Source of the DNA: Polynucleobacter finlandensis
Lineage (GTDB): Bacteria; Pseudomonadota; Gammaproteobacteria; Burkholderiales; Burkholderiaceae
DNA: 58,607 nucleotides
Direction: 5' to 3'
NCBI RefSeq assembly: GCF_018881755.1
Contig: NZ_JACVPS010000001.1
Span: 37,986-96,592, forward strand
This document shows positions 41,622 through 50,597 of this stretch, one piece after another. The notes below the pieces were generated by a model that saw only the letters and a program-made list of their open reading frames with translations, was not told where the DNA came from and ran no database searches. The number at the start of each line of letters is the position of its first letter. Position 1 is the first letter of the stretch. The position numbers were made by a program, and so were the translations under genes.

Positions 41622-42248
41622 ATGAAATTGACTTTAGCCCTCTCCAAAGGGCGCATCTTCGAAGAAACTGCAGAGATCTTATCCAAGGTCGGCATAGTGC
41701 CGCTGGAGGATCCTGAGAAGTCACGCAAACTCATTATTGAGACTTCTAATCCAGATGTCCGCCTGATTATTGTTCGCGCCTCAGATGTGCCTACTTATGT
41801 GCAATTTGGCGGCGCTGATTTTGGTGTTGCCGGATTGGATGTATTGATGGAAAAAGGGAGCGATGGTTTGTACGTTCCTTACGACTTGAATATTGCAAAG
41901 TGCCGGATGTCTGTGGCGGTTCGCGAAGGATTTGACTACGCGGCTGCAGTAAAACAAGGCTCCCGTTTAAAAGTTGCAACGAAGTACGTCAATTGTGCGC
42001 GTGAACACTTTGCCAATAAAGGTGTGCACATCGATACGATTCAACTATACGGTTCGATGGAGCTCGCACCTTTGGTAGGCTTGGCGGATGCGATTGTGGA
42101 TCTGGTGTCTACTGGCAATACGCTTAAAGCGAATGGTTTAGTGGAAGTTGAGCCAATTGCTGATATCAGCGCTCGCCTAGTAGTCAATCAAGCTTCATAC
42201 AAACGTAAGCGAGCTCAGCTACAGCCTATTTTTGAGCTACTGAAATAA
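41622..42248 (+). CDS. hisG: ATP phosphoribosyltransferase, short catalytic subunit
   Basis: HisG starts histidine synthesis by joining ATP and PRPP. At 208 residues this is the short form (HisG-S), which lacks the C-terminal regulatory domain and needs the HisRS-like subunit HisZ. hisZ is not in this window. [27 protein letters not shown] and the PRPP loop [18 protein letters not shown] are present. Confidence 0.96.
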   Translation: MKLTLALSKGRIFEETAEILSKVGIVPLEDPEKSRKLIIETSNPDVRLIIVRASDVPTYVQFGGADFGVAGLDVLMEKGSDGLYVPYDLNIAKCRMSVAVREGFDYAAAVKQGSRLKVATKYVNCAREHFANKGVHIDTIQLYGSMELAPLVGLADAIVDLVSTGNTLKANGLVEVEPIADISARLVVNQASYKRKRAQLQPIFELLK

Positions 42249-42276
42249 TAGTAGTCAGATCGAAAAGTCTTCTCCC

Positions 42277-43599
42277 ATGCCCTCAAATATTAACGTAAAA
42301 CGCCTCAATAGCAAGGATGCAGGCTTCAGAGAAACACTGTTGTCGAGTTTGTCCCTGCCGACTGCTGATGATGAGGCGATAGATGCTGCAGTAGTAAAGA
42401 TTTTGGCAGCAGTTAAAGCCCAGGGTGATGAAGCGGTTCTGGGATTTACAAAGCAGTTTGATCGCTTGAATATTGCAAGCGTTTCTGATTTAGAGATTCC
42501 TCGCAAAGATTTAGAGCTTGCTTACAGCTCTTTATCTTCTGAACAAAAAAATGCCCTCGATATTGCTGCGCAAAGAGTGCGCGCTTATCACGAGCATCAA
42601 AAGATTGAAGCAGGTTGCCATTCTTGGGAGTACGAAGAGAAGGATGGAACACGTCTTGGTCAAAAAGTAACTCCATTGGATCGTGTTGGCATTTATGTGC
42701 CGGGCGGTAAAGCAGCTTATCCATCATCTGTGTTGATGAATGCCATTCCCGCAAAAGTGGCGGGTGTTGCTGAGGTGATTATGGTGGTGCCTACCCCTGA
42801 TGGCGCGCGCAATCCTTTAGTTCTGGCGGCAGCTCATCTTGCTGGTGTAGATCGCGTCTTTACGATCGGTGGCGCTCAGGCAGTCGGCGCCTTGGCTTAC
42901 GGTACCAAAACGATTCCATCGGTTGACAAGATTGTTGGGCCTGGTAATGCGTATGTGGCTGCAGCCAAGCGCAGAGTATTTGGCATTGTGGGCATCGATA
43001 TGATTGCTGGCCCATCTGAAATTTTGGTGCTTTGTGATGGTTCAAGTAATCCGGATTGGGTTGCAATGGATCTGTTCTCTCAGGCGGAACATGATGAGCA
43101 GGCGCAATCGATCTTGCTGTGTCCAGATGCTTCATATATTGAACAAGTGCAAGCAAGCATCAATAAGCTCCTCCCAGAAATGCCAAGAGCAAAGGTGATT
43201 GAAACTTCGCTCACAAATCGCGCTTTGTTGATTCAGGTAAAAGATATGTCTGAGGCCTGTGAGATTGCGGATGCGATTGCTGCTGAGCACTTGGAGATTT
43301 GTGCTGCTGATCCACGCAAGTGGGCTGACCAGATTCGTCATGCGGGCGCCATCTTTATGGGTAACTACACCAGTGAATCATTGGGTGATTATTGCGCCGG
43401 TCCCAATCACGTTTTACCGACAGCACGTACTGCGCGATTCTCGTCACCATTGGGTGTGTATGACTTCATCAAGCGCTCAAGCATGATTGAGGTGAGTGAG
43501 GCTGGTGCTCAAACCTTGGGTGCAGTAGCGAGCACGCTAGCTCATGGTGAGGGCTTACAAGCTCATGCACGTGCAGCTGAGATGCGCTTGAAGAGGTAA
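42277..43599 (+). CDS. hisD: Histidinol dehydrogenase
   Basis: HisD carries out the last two oxidations to histidine. The 440-residue product has the signature [11 protein letters not shown] and zinc and catalytic residues in [14 protein letters not shown] (His) and the C-terminal ALAHGEGL-like [14 protein letters not shown]. It follows hisG by 28 bases. The next gene, hisC, faces it. Confidence 0.97.
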   Translation: MPSNINVKRLNSKDAGFRETLLSSLSLPTADDEAIDAAVVKILAAVKAQGDEAVLGFTKQFDRLNIASVSDLEIPRKDLELAYSSLSSEQKNALDIAAQRVRAYHEHQKIEAGCHSWEYEEKDGTRLGQKVTPLDRVGIYVPGGKAAYPSSVLMNAIPAKVAGVAEVIMVVPTPDGARNPLVLAAAHLAGVDRVFTIGGAQAVGALAYGTKTIPSVDKIVGPGNAYVAAAKRRVFGIVGIDMIAGPSEILVLCDGSSNPDWVAMDLFSQAEHDEQAQSILLCPDASYIEQVQASINKLLPEMPRAKVIETSLTNRALLIQVKDMSEACEIADAIAAEHLEICAADPRKWADQIRHAGAIFMGNYTSESLGDYCAGPNHVLPTARTARFSSPLGVYDFIKRSSMIEVSEAGAQTLGAVASTLAHGEGLQAHARAAEMRLKR

Positions 43600-43600
43600 G

Positions 43601-43619
43601 AGCGCAATCTACCTGCGCT
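43601..43619. terminator. Hairpin between convergent hisD and hisC
   Basis: AGCGCA (43601-43606) pairs with TGCGCT (43614-43619) in the 35-base gap between the two converging stop codons. There is no T-run directly behind it on either strand, so terminator function is doubtful. Confidence 0.3.
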
Positions 43620-43634
43620 TGCTTCTTAAAAAAA

Positions 43635-44702
43635 TTAATTCAGGATTTGTTTTAAAGCAGCAACAAGTTCGTTGCTTTGTTCATCTGTGCCAATCGTAAT
43701 GCGCAAGAACTCTTCTATGCGTGGTGATTTGAAATGACGCACGATGATCCCGCGATCCCGCAAGGCTTGATATAGCTTTGCTCCAGCATGCTGTGGATGG
43801 CGCGTGAAAATAAAGTTTGCAGTCGAAGGCAGAGTTGCAAATCCTAAAGCATCGAGTTGCTCAATTAACTTTGTGCGAGTTTGAATCACCTTAGCTGAGC
43901 TTGCTTCCAGATGCGCTTGGTCCTCAATGGCTGCAATCGCACCAGCTTGAGCAAGACGTCCTAAGGGGTATGAGTTAAAGCTATTCTTGACTCGTTCCAA
44001 GCCCTCAATCAAGGCTGGATGGCCAACAGCAAAGCCGACACGTAGACCGGCTAGAGCACGTGATTTAGAGAGCGTGTGAACTACCAACAAGTTTTCTGGA
44101 CAGTTGGCGCCACGCAATAGTGGAACGCAAGATTCAGTTCCGTAATCTACGTAAGCTTCATCAATAACAACTACTGAATCTTTGTTGTGCAAGACTAGTG
44201 TTTCAATTTCTGAGCGGGGAATCGATCTACCAGTAGGAGCATTGGGATTAGGGAAAATAATTCCGCCGTTAGGAGTTTGGTAGTCAGCAGTTTTTATCTC
44301 AAAATTTTCGTTCAGGGGAACTATTTGGGCATTAATTCCAAAAAGTTTGCAGTAGACAGGATAGAAGCTATAGGTAATGTCTGGAAAATGCACTGGCTTA
44401 CTTTGCTTGAGTAAACCAGCAAAGACATGTGCCAACACTTCATCAGAGCCATTGCCTACAAAGACTTGATTTGCATCTAAGCCATGTAAATTAGCGATGG
44501 CTTGTTTTAAGGCTGCACCTTCTGGATCCGGATAAAGGCGTAAATCCGCAGTATTTTGACCTTCAATAGCAGCAAGCGCTTTGGGTGATGGGCCATAGGG
44601 ACTCTCGTTGGTATTGAGTTTTACCAGCCGCTGCATTTGCGGCTGTTCCCCCGGAACATAGGGGGTTAGGGTTTGAACAACGGGGCTCCAAAAACGGCTC
44701 AT
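43635..44702 (-). CDS. hisC: Histidinol-phosphate aminotransferase
   Basis: HisC is a PLP enzyme that makes histidinol phosphate. The 355-residue product has [13 protein letters not shown] near the N-terminus, [19 protein letters not shown] and the PLP lysine at about 213 in [15 protein letters not shown]. It is intact but on the minus strand, opposite to every other his gene here, so it must have its own promoter in the 116-base gap shared with hisB. Confidence 0.96.
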   Translation of the reverse strand: MSRFWSPVVQTLTPYVPGEQPQMQRLVKLNTNESPYGPSPKALAAIEGQNTADLRLYPDPEGAALKQAIANLHGLDANQVFVGNGSDEVLAHVFAGLLKQSKPVHFPDITYSFYPVYCKLFGINAQIVPLNENFEIKTADYQTPNGGIIFPNPNAPTGRSIPRSEIETLVLHNKDSVVVIDEAYVDYGTESCVPLLRGANCPENLLVVHTLSKSRALAGLRVGFAVGHPALIEGLERVKNSFNSYPLGRLAQAGAIAAIEDQAHLEASSAKVIQTRTKLIEQLDALGFATLPSTANFIFTRHPQHAGAKLYQALRDRGIIVRHFKSPRIEEFLRITIGTDEQSNELVAALKQILN

Positions 44703-44818
44703 GAGGGTTCTCAGGTCAAAAATCAGGATAAAAGTGCAGCGATATCGATATTTAAATCTCTTCTAGGAATGATATTATGAGGCTTCAATCAACACTTCGC
44801 CTCGCGGCGCAATGAAGC

Positions 44819-45406
44819 ATGCGGCAAGCCGACGTCACCCGAAACACTTCGGAAACCAAAATTCAGATTTCCATCAACTTAGATGGAACCGGTAAGGCTG
44901 AGCTAGCCTCCGGGGTTCCTTTTCTAGACCACATGCTCGATCAGATTGCCCGTCACGGCATGATTGACCTCAAGGTGGTTGCTAATGGCGATACCCATAT
45001 TGATGACCACCACACCGTTGAGGATGTGGGAATCACCCTTGGTCAGGCCTTTGCTAAAGCAGTGGGTGATAAAGCGGGCATTACTCGTTACGGTCACTCC
45101 TATGTACCTCTTGATGAGACCCTTTCTCGCGTTGTGATTGATTTCTCTGGCCGTCCAGGTTTGGAATTCAACGTTCCATTTACTCGTGCACGCGTAGGCG
45201 ATTTTGACGTCGATCTCAGCATTGAGTTCTTCCGTGGTTTTGTGAACCACGCTGGAGTCACTTTGCACATCGATAATTTGCGCGGTATTAATGCGCATCA
45301 CCAAATTGAAACTGTGTTCAAGGCTTTTGGTCGCGCTTTGCGTATGGCCTTGGCGGTTGATTCACGTGCTTCAGGCGCCATTCCTTCAACTAAAGGAAGT
45401 CTTTAA
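44819..45406 (+). CDS. hisB: Imidazoleglycerol-phosphate dehydratase
   Basis: HisB dehydrates imidazoleglycerol phosphate. The 195-residue monofunctional enzyme has the manganese-binding motifs [25 protein letters not shown] and [33 protein letters not shown] is the usual betaproteobacterial N-terminus, supporting the ATG at 44819. Because hisC is inverted, hisB probably begins a new transcript. Confidence 0.97.
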   Translation: MRQADVTRNTSETKIQISINLDGTGKAELASGVPFLDHMLDQIARHGMIDLKVVANGDTHIDDHHTVEDVGITLGQAFAKAVGDKAGITRYGHSYVPLDETLSRVVIDFSGRPGLEFNVPFTRARVGDFDVDLSIEFFRGFVNHAGVTLHIDNLRGINAHHQIETVFKAFGRALRMALAVDSRASGAIPSTKGSL

Positions 45407-45457
45407 TCTAGACTCCCCACGGCTGCTCAGAAGACAACAGTAGACAACAGGTAAATT

Positions 45458-46114
45458 TTGGCGCAAACCATTGCGATCGTCGACTATGGAATGGGTAATC
45501 TCCGTTCCGTATATCAAGCATTTCATCATGTTGCACCTGATGACAATGTATTGATTGCTCATCAGCCGGAAGAGATTCATTCTGCAGATCGCGTCGTTTT
45601 GCCTGGTCAAGGCGCTATGCCAGATTGCATGAAGCATTTGGAAGAATCCGGATTGTTAGATGCCTTACTGGAGGCTTCCAAAAGTAAGCCACTTTTAGGG
45701 GTCTGCGTAGGCGAGCAAATGCTCTTTGATAGAAGTGCAGAGGTACGCGCTGCCGAGCAATGGACACCTTGTTTGGGTTTGATTCCTGGGGAAGTGCGTC
45801 GTTTTGAGCTGGCTGGTAAAAAGCAGCCAGATGGATCCTCTTATAAAGTCCCTCATATGGGCTGGAACCAAGTCCGCCAAGACCGAAAGCACCCCCTTTG
45901 GGATGGCATACCTGATCTAACGAGCTTCTATTTTGTGCACAGCTACTATGTTGTGCCGCAGCGCAATGAAGATACAGTCGGTTCCACTGAATATGGCGAT
46001 TGGTTTACTTCTGCGGTGGCGCGAGATAATATTTTTGCAACTCAATTTCATCCAGAAAAAAGTGCAGAATACGGTTTAAAGCTTTATAAAAATTTTGTTT
46101 CTTGGCAACCTTAA
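45458..46114 (+). CDS. hisH: Imidazole glycerol phosphate synthase glutaminase subunit
   Basis: HisH releases ammonia from glutamine and passes it to HisF. The 218-residue product has the triad Cys83 ([10 protein letters not shown]), His198 and Glu200 (QFHPEKS). The start is TTG at 45458, with AGG at 45449-45451. The next in-frame ATG would remove the conserved [10 protein letters not shown] strand, so the TTG is favoured. Two copies of AGACAACAG stand just upstream. Confidence 0.95.
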   Translation: MAQTIAIVDYGMGNLRSVYQAFHHVAPDDNVLIAHQPEEIHSADRVVLPGQGAMPDCMKHLEESGLLDALLEASKSKPLLGVCVGEQMLFDRSAEVRAAEQWTPCLGLIPGEVRRFELAGKKQPDGSSYKVPHMGWNQVRQDRKHPLWDGIPDLTSFYFVHSYYVVPQRNEDTVGSTEYGDWFTSAVARDNIFATQFHPEKSAEYGLKLYKNFVSWQP

Positions 46115-46132
46115 TATTCCTAACCATTCGCT

Positions 46133-46894
46133 ATGCTGCTGATTCCCGCAATTGATCTTAAAGACGGCCACTGTGTTCGACTCGAACAAGGTGATATGGA
46201 TAAAGCTACGGTATTCTCAGAAGACCCTGGCGCAATGGCAGCGCATTGGATTAGCAAAGGTGCTCGACGCTTACATTTAGTAGATCTCAACGGCGCATTT
46301 GCTGGCAAGCTCAAAAATGAGTCTGCGATTAAATCGATCCTCAAAGCGGTTGGCAACGAAATCCCCGTGCAACTCGGTGGCGGTATTCGTGATCTTGAAA
46401 CCATTGAGCGCTTATTGGATGACGGTATTAGCACTGTCATTATTGGTACGGCAGCTGTGAAGAATCCCGGCTTTGTACAAGATGCTTGCACAGCATTTCC
46501 TGGTCATGTGATGGTTGGTCTTGATGCACGCGATGGCAAGGTGGCTACTGATGGTTGGAGCAAGATTACCGGTCATGAAGTCATTGACCTCGCTAAGAAG
46601 TTTGAAGATTGGGGCGTAGAGGCCATTATCTATACCGACATTGGTCGGGATGGCATGCTTAAGGGCGTCAACATCGAAGCCACAATCAAGCTGGCTCAAG
46701 CCATTCGTATCCCGGTCATTGCCAGTGGCGGCCTCTCTAACAATCAAGATATTGAAGCGCTTTGTAAAGCCGAAGAAGAGGGTGTCATGGGAGTGATTGC
46801 GGGACGCGCAATCTACGCTGGCGACCTTGATCTTGCAGCCGCCCAAAAATATGCTGATGAGTTAACCCTCAAGTACGCAAAGAAAATCATCTAG
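46133..46894 (+). CDS. hisA: Phosphoribosylformimino-AICAR-phosphate isomerase (HisA)
   Basis: HisA is a (beta-alpha)8-barrel isomerase. The 253-residue product has [18 protein letters not shown] with the catalytic Asp, [13 protein letters not shown], and the second catalytic Asp in [16 protein letters not shown]. Its stop shares a base with the GTG start of hisF. Confidence 0.97.
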   Translation: MLLIPAIDLKDGHCVRLEQGDMDKATVFSEDPGAMAAHWISKGARRLHLVDLNGAFAGKLKNESAIKSILKAVGNEIPVQLGGGIRDLETIERLLDDGISTVIIGTAAVKNPGFVQDACTAFPGHVMVGLDARDGKVATDGWSKITGHEVIDLAKKFEDWGVEAIIYTDIGRDGMLKGVNIEATIKLAQAIRIPVIASGGLSNNQDIEALCKAEEEGVMGVIAGRAIYAGDLDLAAAQKYADELTLKYAKKII

Positions 46895-47652
46895 TGTTAA
46901 CGAAGCGAATTATTCCTTGTTTAGATGTCACTGCAGGGCGCGTTGTTAAGGGTGTTAACTTTGTTGGCCTCAGAGATGCAGGTGATCCTGTAGAAATTGC
47001 TAAACGTTATGACACACAAGGTGCTGATGAGCTGACGTTTTTAGATATCACCGCTACTTCTGATGGGCGCGATCTGATTTTGCACATCATTGAGGATGTG
47101 GCGTCACAAGTTTTTATCCCTTTAACTGTTGGCGGTGGCGTGCGTGCCGTTGCTGATGTGCGACGCTTGCTGAATGCTGGTGCAGATAAAGTGAGTATGA
47201 ATTCTTCCGCGGTAGCTAATCCTGATTTAGTTTCGGATGCTGCTGCTTATTACGGCTCCCAATGTATTGTGGTGGCGATTGATGCCAAGCAAACCGAAGC
47301 TGGCAATTGGGAGGTGTTTACCCATGGCGGTAGAACTTCGACTGGAATGGATGTAGTCACATGGGCTACTGAAGTTGCTAAACGTGGTGCAGGCGAGATT
47401 CTTTTAACAAGTATGAACCGCGATGGCAGTAAGGATGGTTTTGATTTGGCTTTAACTGCTGCAGTAAGCGATGCTGTTTCTGTTCCCGTGATTGCCTCTG
47501 GCGGCGTTGGTAATTTGCAGCATTTGGTGGATGGCATTACTAAGGGCCATGCAGATGCAGTATTGGCGGCTAGTATTTTTCATTATGGTGATTACACCGT
47601 TGGGCAGGCTAAAGAATATATGGCAGCGCAGGGAATTCCGGTTCGGATGTAG
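46894..47652 (+). CDS. hisF: Imidazole glycerol phosphate synthase cyclase subunit
   Basis: HisF makes imidazoleglycerol phosphate and AICAR. The 252-residue barrel has the catalytic pair in [14 protein letters not shown] (Asp11) and VVAIDAKQ (about Asp130) and the [15 protein letters not shown] phosphate loop. It starts with GTG, overlapping hisA by one base. It is followed by the inserted minus-strand HicBA module instead of hisI. Confidence 0.97.
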   Translation: MLTKRIIPCLDVTAGRVVKGVNFVGLRDAGDPVEIAKRYDTQGADELTFLDITATSDGRDLILHIIEDVASQVFIPLTVGGGVRAVADVRRLLNAGADKVSMNSSAVANPDLVSDAAAYYGSQCIVVAIDAKQTEAGNWEVFTHGGRTSTGMDVVTWATEVAKRGAGEILLTSMNRDGSKDGFDLALTAAVSDAVSVPVIASGGVGNLQHLVDGITKGHADAVLAASIFHYGDYTVGQAKEYMAAQGIPVRM

Positions 47653-47661
47653 GTGGGGTTC

Positions 47662-48054
47662 TTAAGCGCTAATCGCCATATGTGCGATAAAGGCGGAGCG
47701 GTTTTTACCAGCGGATTTGGCCTTAGCATCTAATCTTGCCAACACTCTTTTTGGTAAAGAGATATTTACTCTTTCGATATCGTCCGATAGTAATGCCGGG
47801 TCAATCTCAGCAATTGCCCAGATATATCCTTTGAACTCTTTCTTCTTCTGTAAATCAGTAATAGAGCTGGGTTTAGGTATATCTTCACCGGCATCTAGCG
47901 CTGACTCAATCCAAAACTCAATTGCCTCTTTAGCATTTTCAATGGCCTCATCAATTCCGCTGTCAGCGGCCGAGAAGCAGCCTGGCATATCAGGAACGAT
48001 TACGCCCCATGCCAGCTTATCTCCACCCGGTTCAATAGCAATTGGATATTTCAT
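47662..48054 (-). CDS. hicB: HicB family antitoxin
   Basis: A 130-residue two-domain HicB. The N-terminal pseudo-RNase H part has MKYPIAIEPGG and GVIVPDMPGCFSAADSGIDEAIENAKEAI. The C-terminal ribbon-helix-helix has VNISLPKRVLARLDAKAKSAGKNRSAFIA. The ATG at 48054 is preferred over 48057 because AGGGG stands six bases before it. It lies nine bases behind the ancestral stop of hicA. It would neutralise HicA and bind the module promoter. Confidence 0.88.
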   Translation of the reverse strand: MKYPIAIEPGGDKLAWGVIVPDMPGCFSAADSGIDEAIENAKEAIEFWIESALDAGEDIPKPSSITDLQKKKEFKGYIWAIAEIDPALLSDDIERVNISLPKRVLARLDAKAKSAGKNRSAFIAHMAISA

Positions 48055-48095
48055 CATTGACCCCTCTATTTAATTTCTGCTTGTTTCAGTATCTT

Positions 48096-48248
48096 TTACA
48101 CCAATCCAATGCCCAGATCTTTTTTAGGGTGTGGAACGGTAATGTGTCCAACCTTGCGGGGATGGTTAAAAACATGATGAGAGCCTTTTGAGCCCCGCAA
48201 TACCCAGCCATCTTTTTCTAATGTCTTGATGAGTTCTTTGCTATTCAT
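48096..48248 (-). CDS. hicA: HicA family mRNA interferase, truncated by a stop codon
   Basis: From the ATG at 48248 the product is 50 residues: MNSKELIKTLEKDGW, GSKGSHHVFNHP with the catalytic His24, and VPHPKKDLGIGLV. A TAA at 48096-48098 then stops it. Reading on in the same frame gives KILKQAEIK and a TAG at 48066-48068, which is the normal HicA C-terminus. So one nonsense codon has removed the last 10 residues. Whether the shortened toxin works is not known. Codons upstream to 48281 overlap the promoter and are rejected. Confidence 0.82.
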   Translation of the reverse strand: MNSKELIKTLEKDGWVLRGSKGSHHVFNHPRKVGHITVPHPKKDLGIGLV

Positions 48249-48264
48249 CTGCGCATTATAAGTT

Positions 48265-48282
48265 TTATACACATTATACACA
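48265..48282. repeat. Tandem 9-bp repeat TTATACACA over the hicA promoter
   Basis: Two perfect copies of TTATACACA stand at 48265-48273 and 48274-48282, covering the -10 region of the hicA promoter. This is a natural operator candidate for HicB. Each copy also fits the DnaA-box consensus TTATNCACA. Confidence 0.55.
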
Positions 48283-48301
48283 CAAAAAGGGTTATTGTCC
48301 A
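48273..48301 (-). promoter_or_regulatory. Promoter of the hicAB module
   Basis: On the minus strand TGGACA (48301-48296) and TATAAT (48278-48273) are 17 bases apart, a near-consensus sigma-70 promoter. It leads to the hicA ATG at 48248. Confidence 0.7.
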
Positions 48302-48382
48302 GAAGGTGGGATGGGCTGCTGCAGTAAGCCGAAGGCGATTCTTATTTGGGTAGCTCTTAATAATTCTGTCAAAATTGGATAA

Positions 48383-48772
48383 ATGTCAGATACAAATAAA
48401 AACTCACTAGACCAGGCTCTCCTAGAAGCGGTAACTTGGAATGATCAAGGATTGGTTCCAGCAATCGCCCAAGAAGTTGGCAGCAAGGATATCTTGATGA
48501 TGGCCTGGATGAATCGGGACGCCTTATTGGAAACCTTGCGCCTAGGTGAGGCAGTCTATTGGACCCGTTCCAGACAAAAACTGTGGCACAAAGGGGAAGA
48601 GTCTGGCCACACTCAGAAAGTAAAAGAAATTCGCTTAGATTGTGACGGCGATACGATTTTGCTTATGGTTGAGCAAAAAGATGGCATTGCTTGCCATACA
48701 GGCGAGCATAGTTGCTTCTTTCGGCAGTGGGACTCTATAAGTTCAACTTGGCAAAAAATCAGTGAAGCCTGA
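48383..48772 (+). CDS. hisI: Phosphoribosyl-AMP cyclohydrolase
   Basis: HisI opens the adenine ring of phosphoribosyl-AMP. The 129-residue monofunctional enzyme has the [37 protein letters not shown] core and the zinc and magnesium residues in [11 protein letters not shown] and [10 protein letters not shown]. It is cut off from hisF by the minus-strand hicBA module, so it needs either read-through or a promoter in 48302-48382, which I could not define. Confidence 0.97.
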   Translation: MSDTNKNSLDQALLEAVTWNDQGLVPAIAQEVGSKDILMMAWMNRDALLETLRLGEAVYWTRSRQKLWHKGEESGHTQKVKEIRLDCDGDTILLMVEQKDGIACHTGEHSCFFRQWDSISSTWQKISEA

Positions 48773-48822
48773 CTCAAGCAAGTATTTGGGGACTTTATTT
48801 ACATTTTGTTATGGATCAGAAT

Positions 48823-48844
48823 GGTATATACTTTGATATATACC
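48823..48844. promoter_or_regulatory. Palindromic operator candidate of vapBC
   Basis: GGTATATA (48823-48830) and TATATACC (48837-48844) form a perfect inverted repeat with a 6-base centre. It overlaps a possible -10 (TATACT, 48827-48832) and ends just before the GGAG of vapB. This is the usual layout of VapBC autoregulation. Confidence 0.65.
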
Positions 48845-48858
48845 AAGGAGCCGGGATG

Positions 48859-49119
48859 ATGAGCCTAATAGCAAAAATCTTTATGAATGGACGCAGCCAG
48901 GCCATACGCTTGCCTGCGGCATTTCGTTTCGAGGAAAAAGAGGTTTTTATTCGGCGCGATGCTAATACTGGTGATTTAATTCTTTCCAGAAGACCTGAAA
49001 ACTGGGATAGTTTTTTCATGGCGCTTGCGAGCGCGGACGTTCCTGTGGATTTCTTAAGCCCTGAAGATCGAAATCAAGGGTCGCAAGATCGAGATCCTTT
49101 TGCTGGAGTCAATGAGTGA
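48859..49119 (+). CDS. vapB: VapB/VagC-type antitoxin
   Basis: An 86-residue AbrB-type antitoxin. The swapped-hairpin DNA-binding domain reads [20 protein letters not shown], and the acidic C-terminal part ([15 protein letters not shown], then DRDPF) fits the toxin-binding tail. GGAG at 48847-48850 favours the ATG at 48859 over that at 48856. The stop overlaps the vapC start (TGATG). Confidence 0.87.
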   Translation: MSLIAKIFMNGRSQAIRLPAAFRFEEKEVFIRRDANTGDLILSRRPENWDSFFMALASADVPVDFLSPEDRNQGSQDRDPFAGVNE

Positions 49120-49514
49120 TGAGATATATGCTCGATACCAATACCGTCAGCAGCCTCATTAAGAAAAACCCAGTAGTAAGCAGAAAAATCGCCAGCGTTC
49201 CTATGGAAAGACTATGCTTGTCAGTCATATCTGAAGGTGAAATTCTCTATGGTTTGGCAAAAAAGCCGAATGCAAGGAGCTTACATTTGGTTGTACAAGA
49301 GTTTTTAAAGCGAGTGGATGTTTTGGTTTGGGATACTGATGTGGCGGAGCATTATGGTGTTTTAAGAGCCCAGTTAGAGAGTAATGGAAATTTACTAGGC
49401 TCTCTTGACATGCAAATTGCAGCACACGCTTCTCAGCTTGGAGCAGTTCTAGTGACAAATGACCAGGCTTTTAAAAGGATTAAGCAGTTAAAGGTAGAGG
49501 ATTGGACTGTATAG
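49119..49514 (+). CDS. vapC: VapC family PIN-domain ribonuclease toxin
   Basis: A 131-residue PIN-domain RNase; VapC toxins often cut tRNA or rRNA. The acidic set is complete: Asp6 (MLDTNTVS), Glu41 (SEGEILYG), Asp97 (LDMQIAAHA) and Asp115 (LVTNDQAF). It is translated from the ATG at 49119, overlapping the vapB stop by one base. It ends 17 bases before hisE, so the module is inserted between hisI and hisE and can be co-transcribed with them. Confidence 0.88.
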   Translation: MRYMLDTNTVSSLIKKNPVVSRKIASVPMERLCLSVISEGEILYGLAKKPNARSLHLVVQEFLKRVDVLVWDTDVAEHYGVLRAQLESNGNLLGSLDMQIAAHASQLGAVLVTNDQAFKRIKQLKVEDWTV

Positions 49515-49531
49515 TCTGAAAAAATATATTA

Positions 49532-49933
49532 ATGAACAAAATACTGAATTCAGACAAAAAAATTGAATCTGGATTAATCCATTTAGCCGATGTAGTTGAT
49601 CAACGTCGTGATGCATTTAAGGCGGGCCAAGCAGATCCAAAAACTTCTTATACCGCTTTGCTCTTTTCAAAGGGTGATGACGGGATCTTGAAAAAGATTG
49701 GTGAAGAGGCTACTGAGGCTGTAATGGCTGCAAAGGATGCGCGTAACTCGAATTTGGCGGCTGACCAGCAAAAGCTCTTAGTCGGCGAAATGGCTGATTT
49801 GTGGTTTCACTGCTTGATTGCTTTGTCTCAATTTAACTTGCGCCCGGAAGATGTTATTGCCGAGCTCGATCGTCGCCTGGGAACTTCTGGTATCGAAGAG
49901 AAGGCTGCGAGAAAAGCTACTGGTAAAGAGTAA
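49532..49933 (+). CDS. hisE: Phosphoribosyl-ATP pyrophosphatase
   Basis: HisE removes pyrophosphate from phosphoribosyl-ATP, the second step of the pathway. The 133-residue MazG-like enzyme has [15 protein letters not shown] and [13 protein letters not shown], the metal-binding helices. The first 15 or so residues are variable. It is a separate gene from hisI, as in other betaproteobacteria. Confidence 0.95.
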   Translation: MNKILNSDKKIESGLIHLADVVDQRRDAFKAGQADPKTSYTALLFSKGDDGILKKIGEEATEAVMAAKDARNSNLAADQQKLLVGEMADLWFHCLIALSQFNLRPEDVIAELDRRLGTSGIEEKAARKATGKE

Positions 49934-49956
49934 GCACGCATAAATACGAAAAAAGT

Positions 49957-50313
49957 ATGTCACACGATCCTAACTGCCTGTTTTGTAAGATTTCTCAAGG
50001 TTTGATTCCTTCCCAGAAGGTGTATGAGGACGAGGAAATCTATGCTTTTAAAGATATCAACCCGGCTGCGCCAATCCATTTTCTGATGATTCCTAAAAAG
50101 CATATCCCTATGCTGGAGTCAGCGGAAAGCGTAGATGCGCCTTTGCTGGGTAGAATGATGGAGTTAGCACCGCGTCTTGCCAAAGAGCAAGGCTGCCGTC
50201 CTGGTAAGGATGGCGGCTTTAGATTGATGGTAAACAATGGTGCGGATGGTGGGCAGGAGGTTTATCACTTGCATTTACATGTGATGGGCGGTCCCCGCCC
50301 CTGGAAAAAATAA
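49957..50313 (+). CDS. hinT: HIT family purine nucleoside phosphoramidase
   Basis: A 118-residue histidine-triad hydrolase. It has the N-terminal CLFCKISQG zinc-like motif, [20 protein letters not shown], and the triad HLHLHVMGG near the C-terminus. The hisE-hinT-tatA order is typical for Burkholderiales. Confidence 0.95.
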   Translation: MSHDPNCLFCKISQGLIPSQKVYEDEEIYAFKDINPAAPIHFLMIPKKHIPMLESAESVDAPLLGRMMELAPRLAKEQGCRPGKDGGFRLMVNNGADGGQEVYHLHLHVMGGPRPWKK

Positions 50314-50329
50314 TCCAAGGAGATTAAAA

Positions 50330-50551
50330 ATGGGTTCATTTAGCATTTGGCATTGGTTGATTGTTTTGGTTATCGTGATGTTGGTATTCGGTACCAAAAA
50401 ATTGCGCAATATCGGACAAGATTTGGGTGGCGCTGTAAAAGGTTTTAAAGATGGCATGAAAGCTGCTGAAGAGCCTAAAGAGCAGATTCAACAAAGTTCT
50501 GCAACAACAGAAAAGACTGTTGATGTTCAGGCAAAAGACGTAAACAAATAA
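50330..50551 (+). CDS. tatA: Sec-independent protein translocase TatA
   Basis: TatA multimers form the pathway for folded proteins with twin-arginine signals. The 73-residue product has the N-terminal membrane helix ([17 protein letters not shown]), the [10 protein letters not shown] hinge and amphipathic helix, and a polar tail. CAAGGAG precedes the ATG. Confidence 0.95.
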   Translation: MGSFSIWHWLIVLVIVMLVFGTKKLRNIGQDLGGAVKGFKDGMKAAEEPKEQIQQSSATTEKTVDVQAKDVNK

Positions 50552-50597
50552 TTGAATTGCAATTGAAACTCATGCTGCATTTAAATAACTGCGTTAA

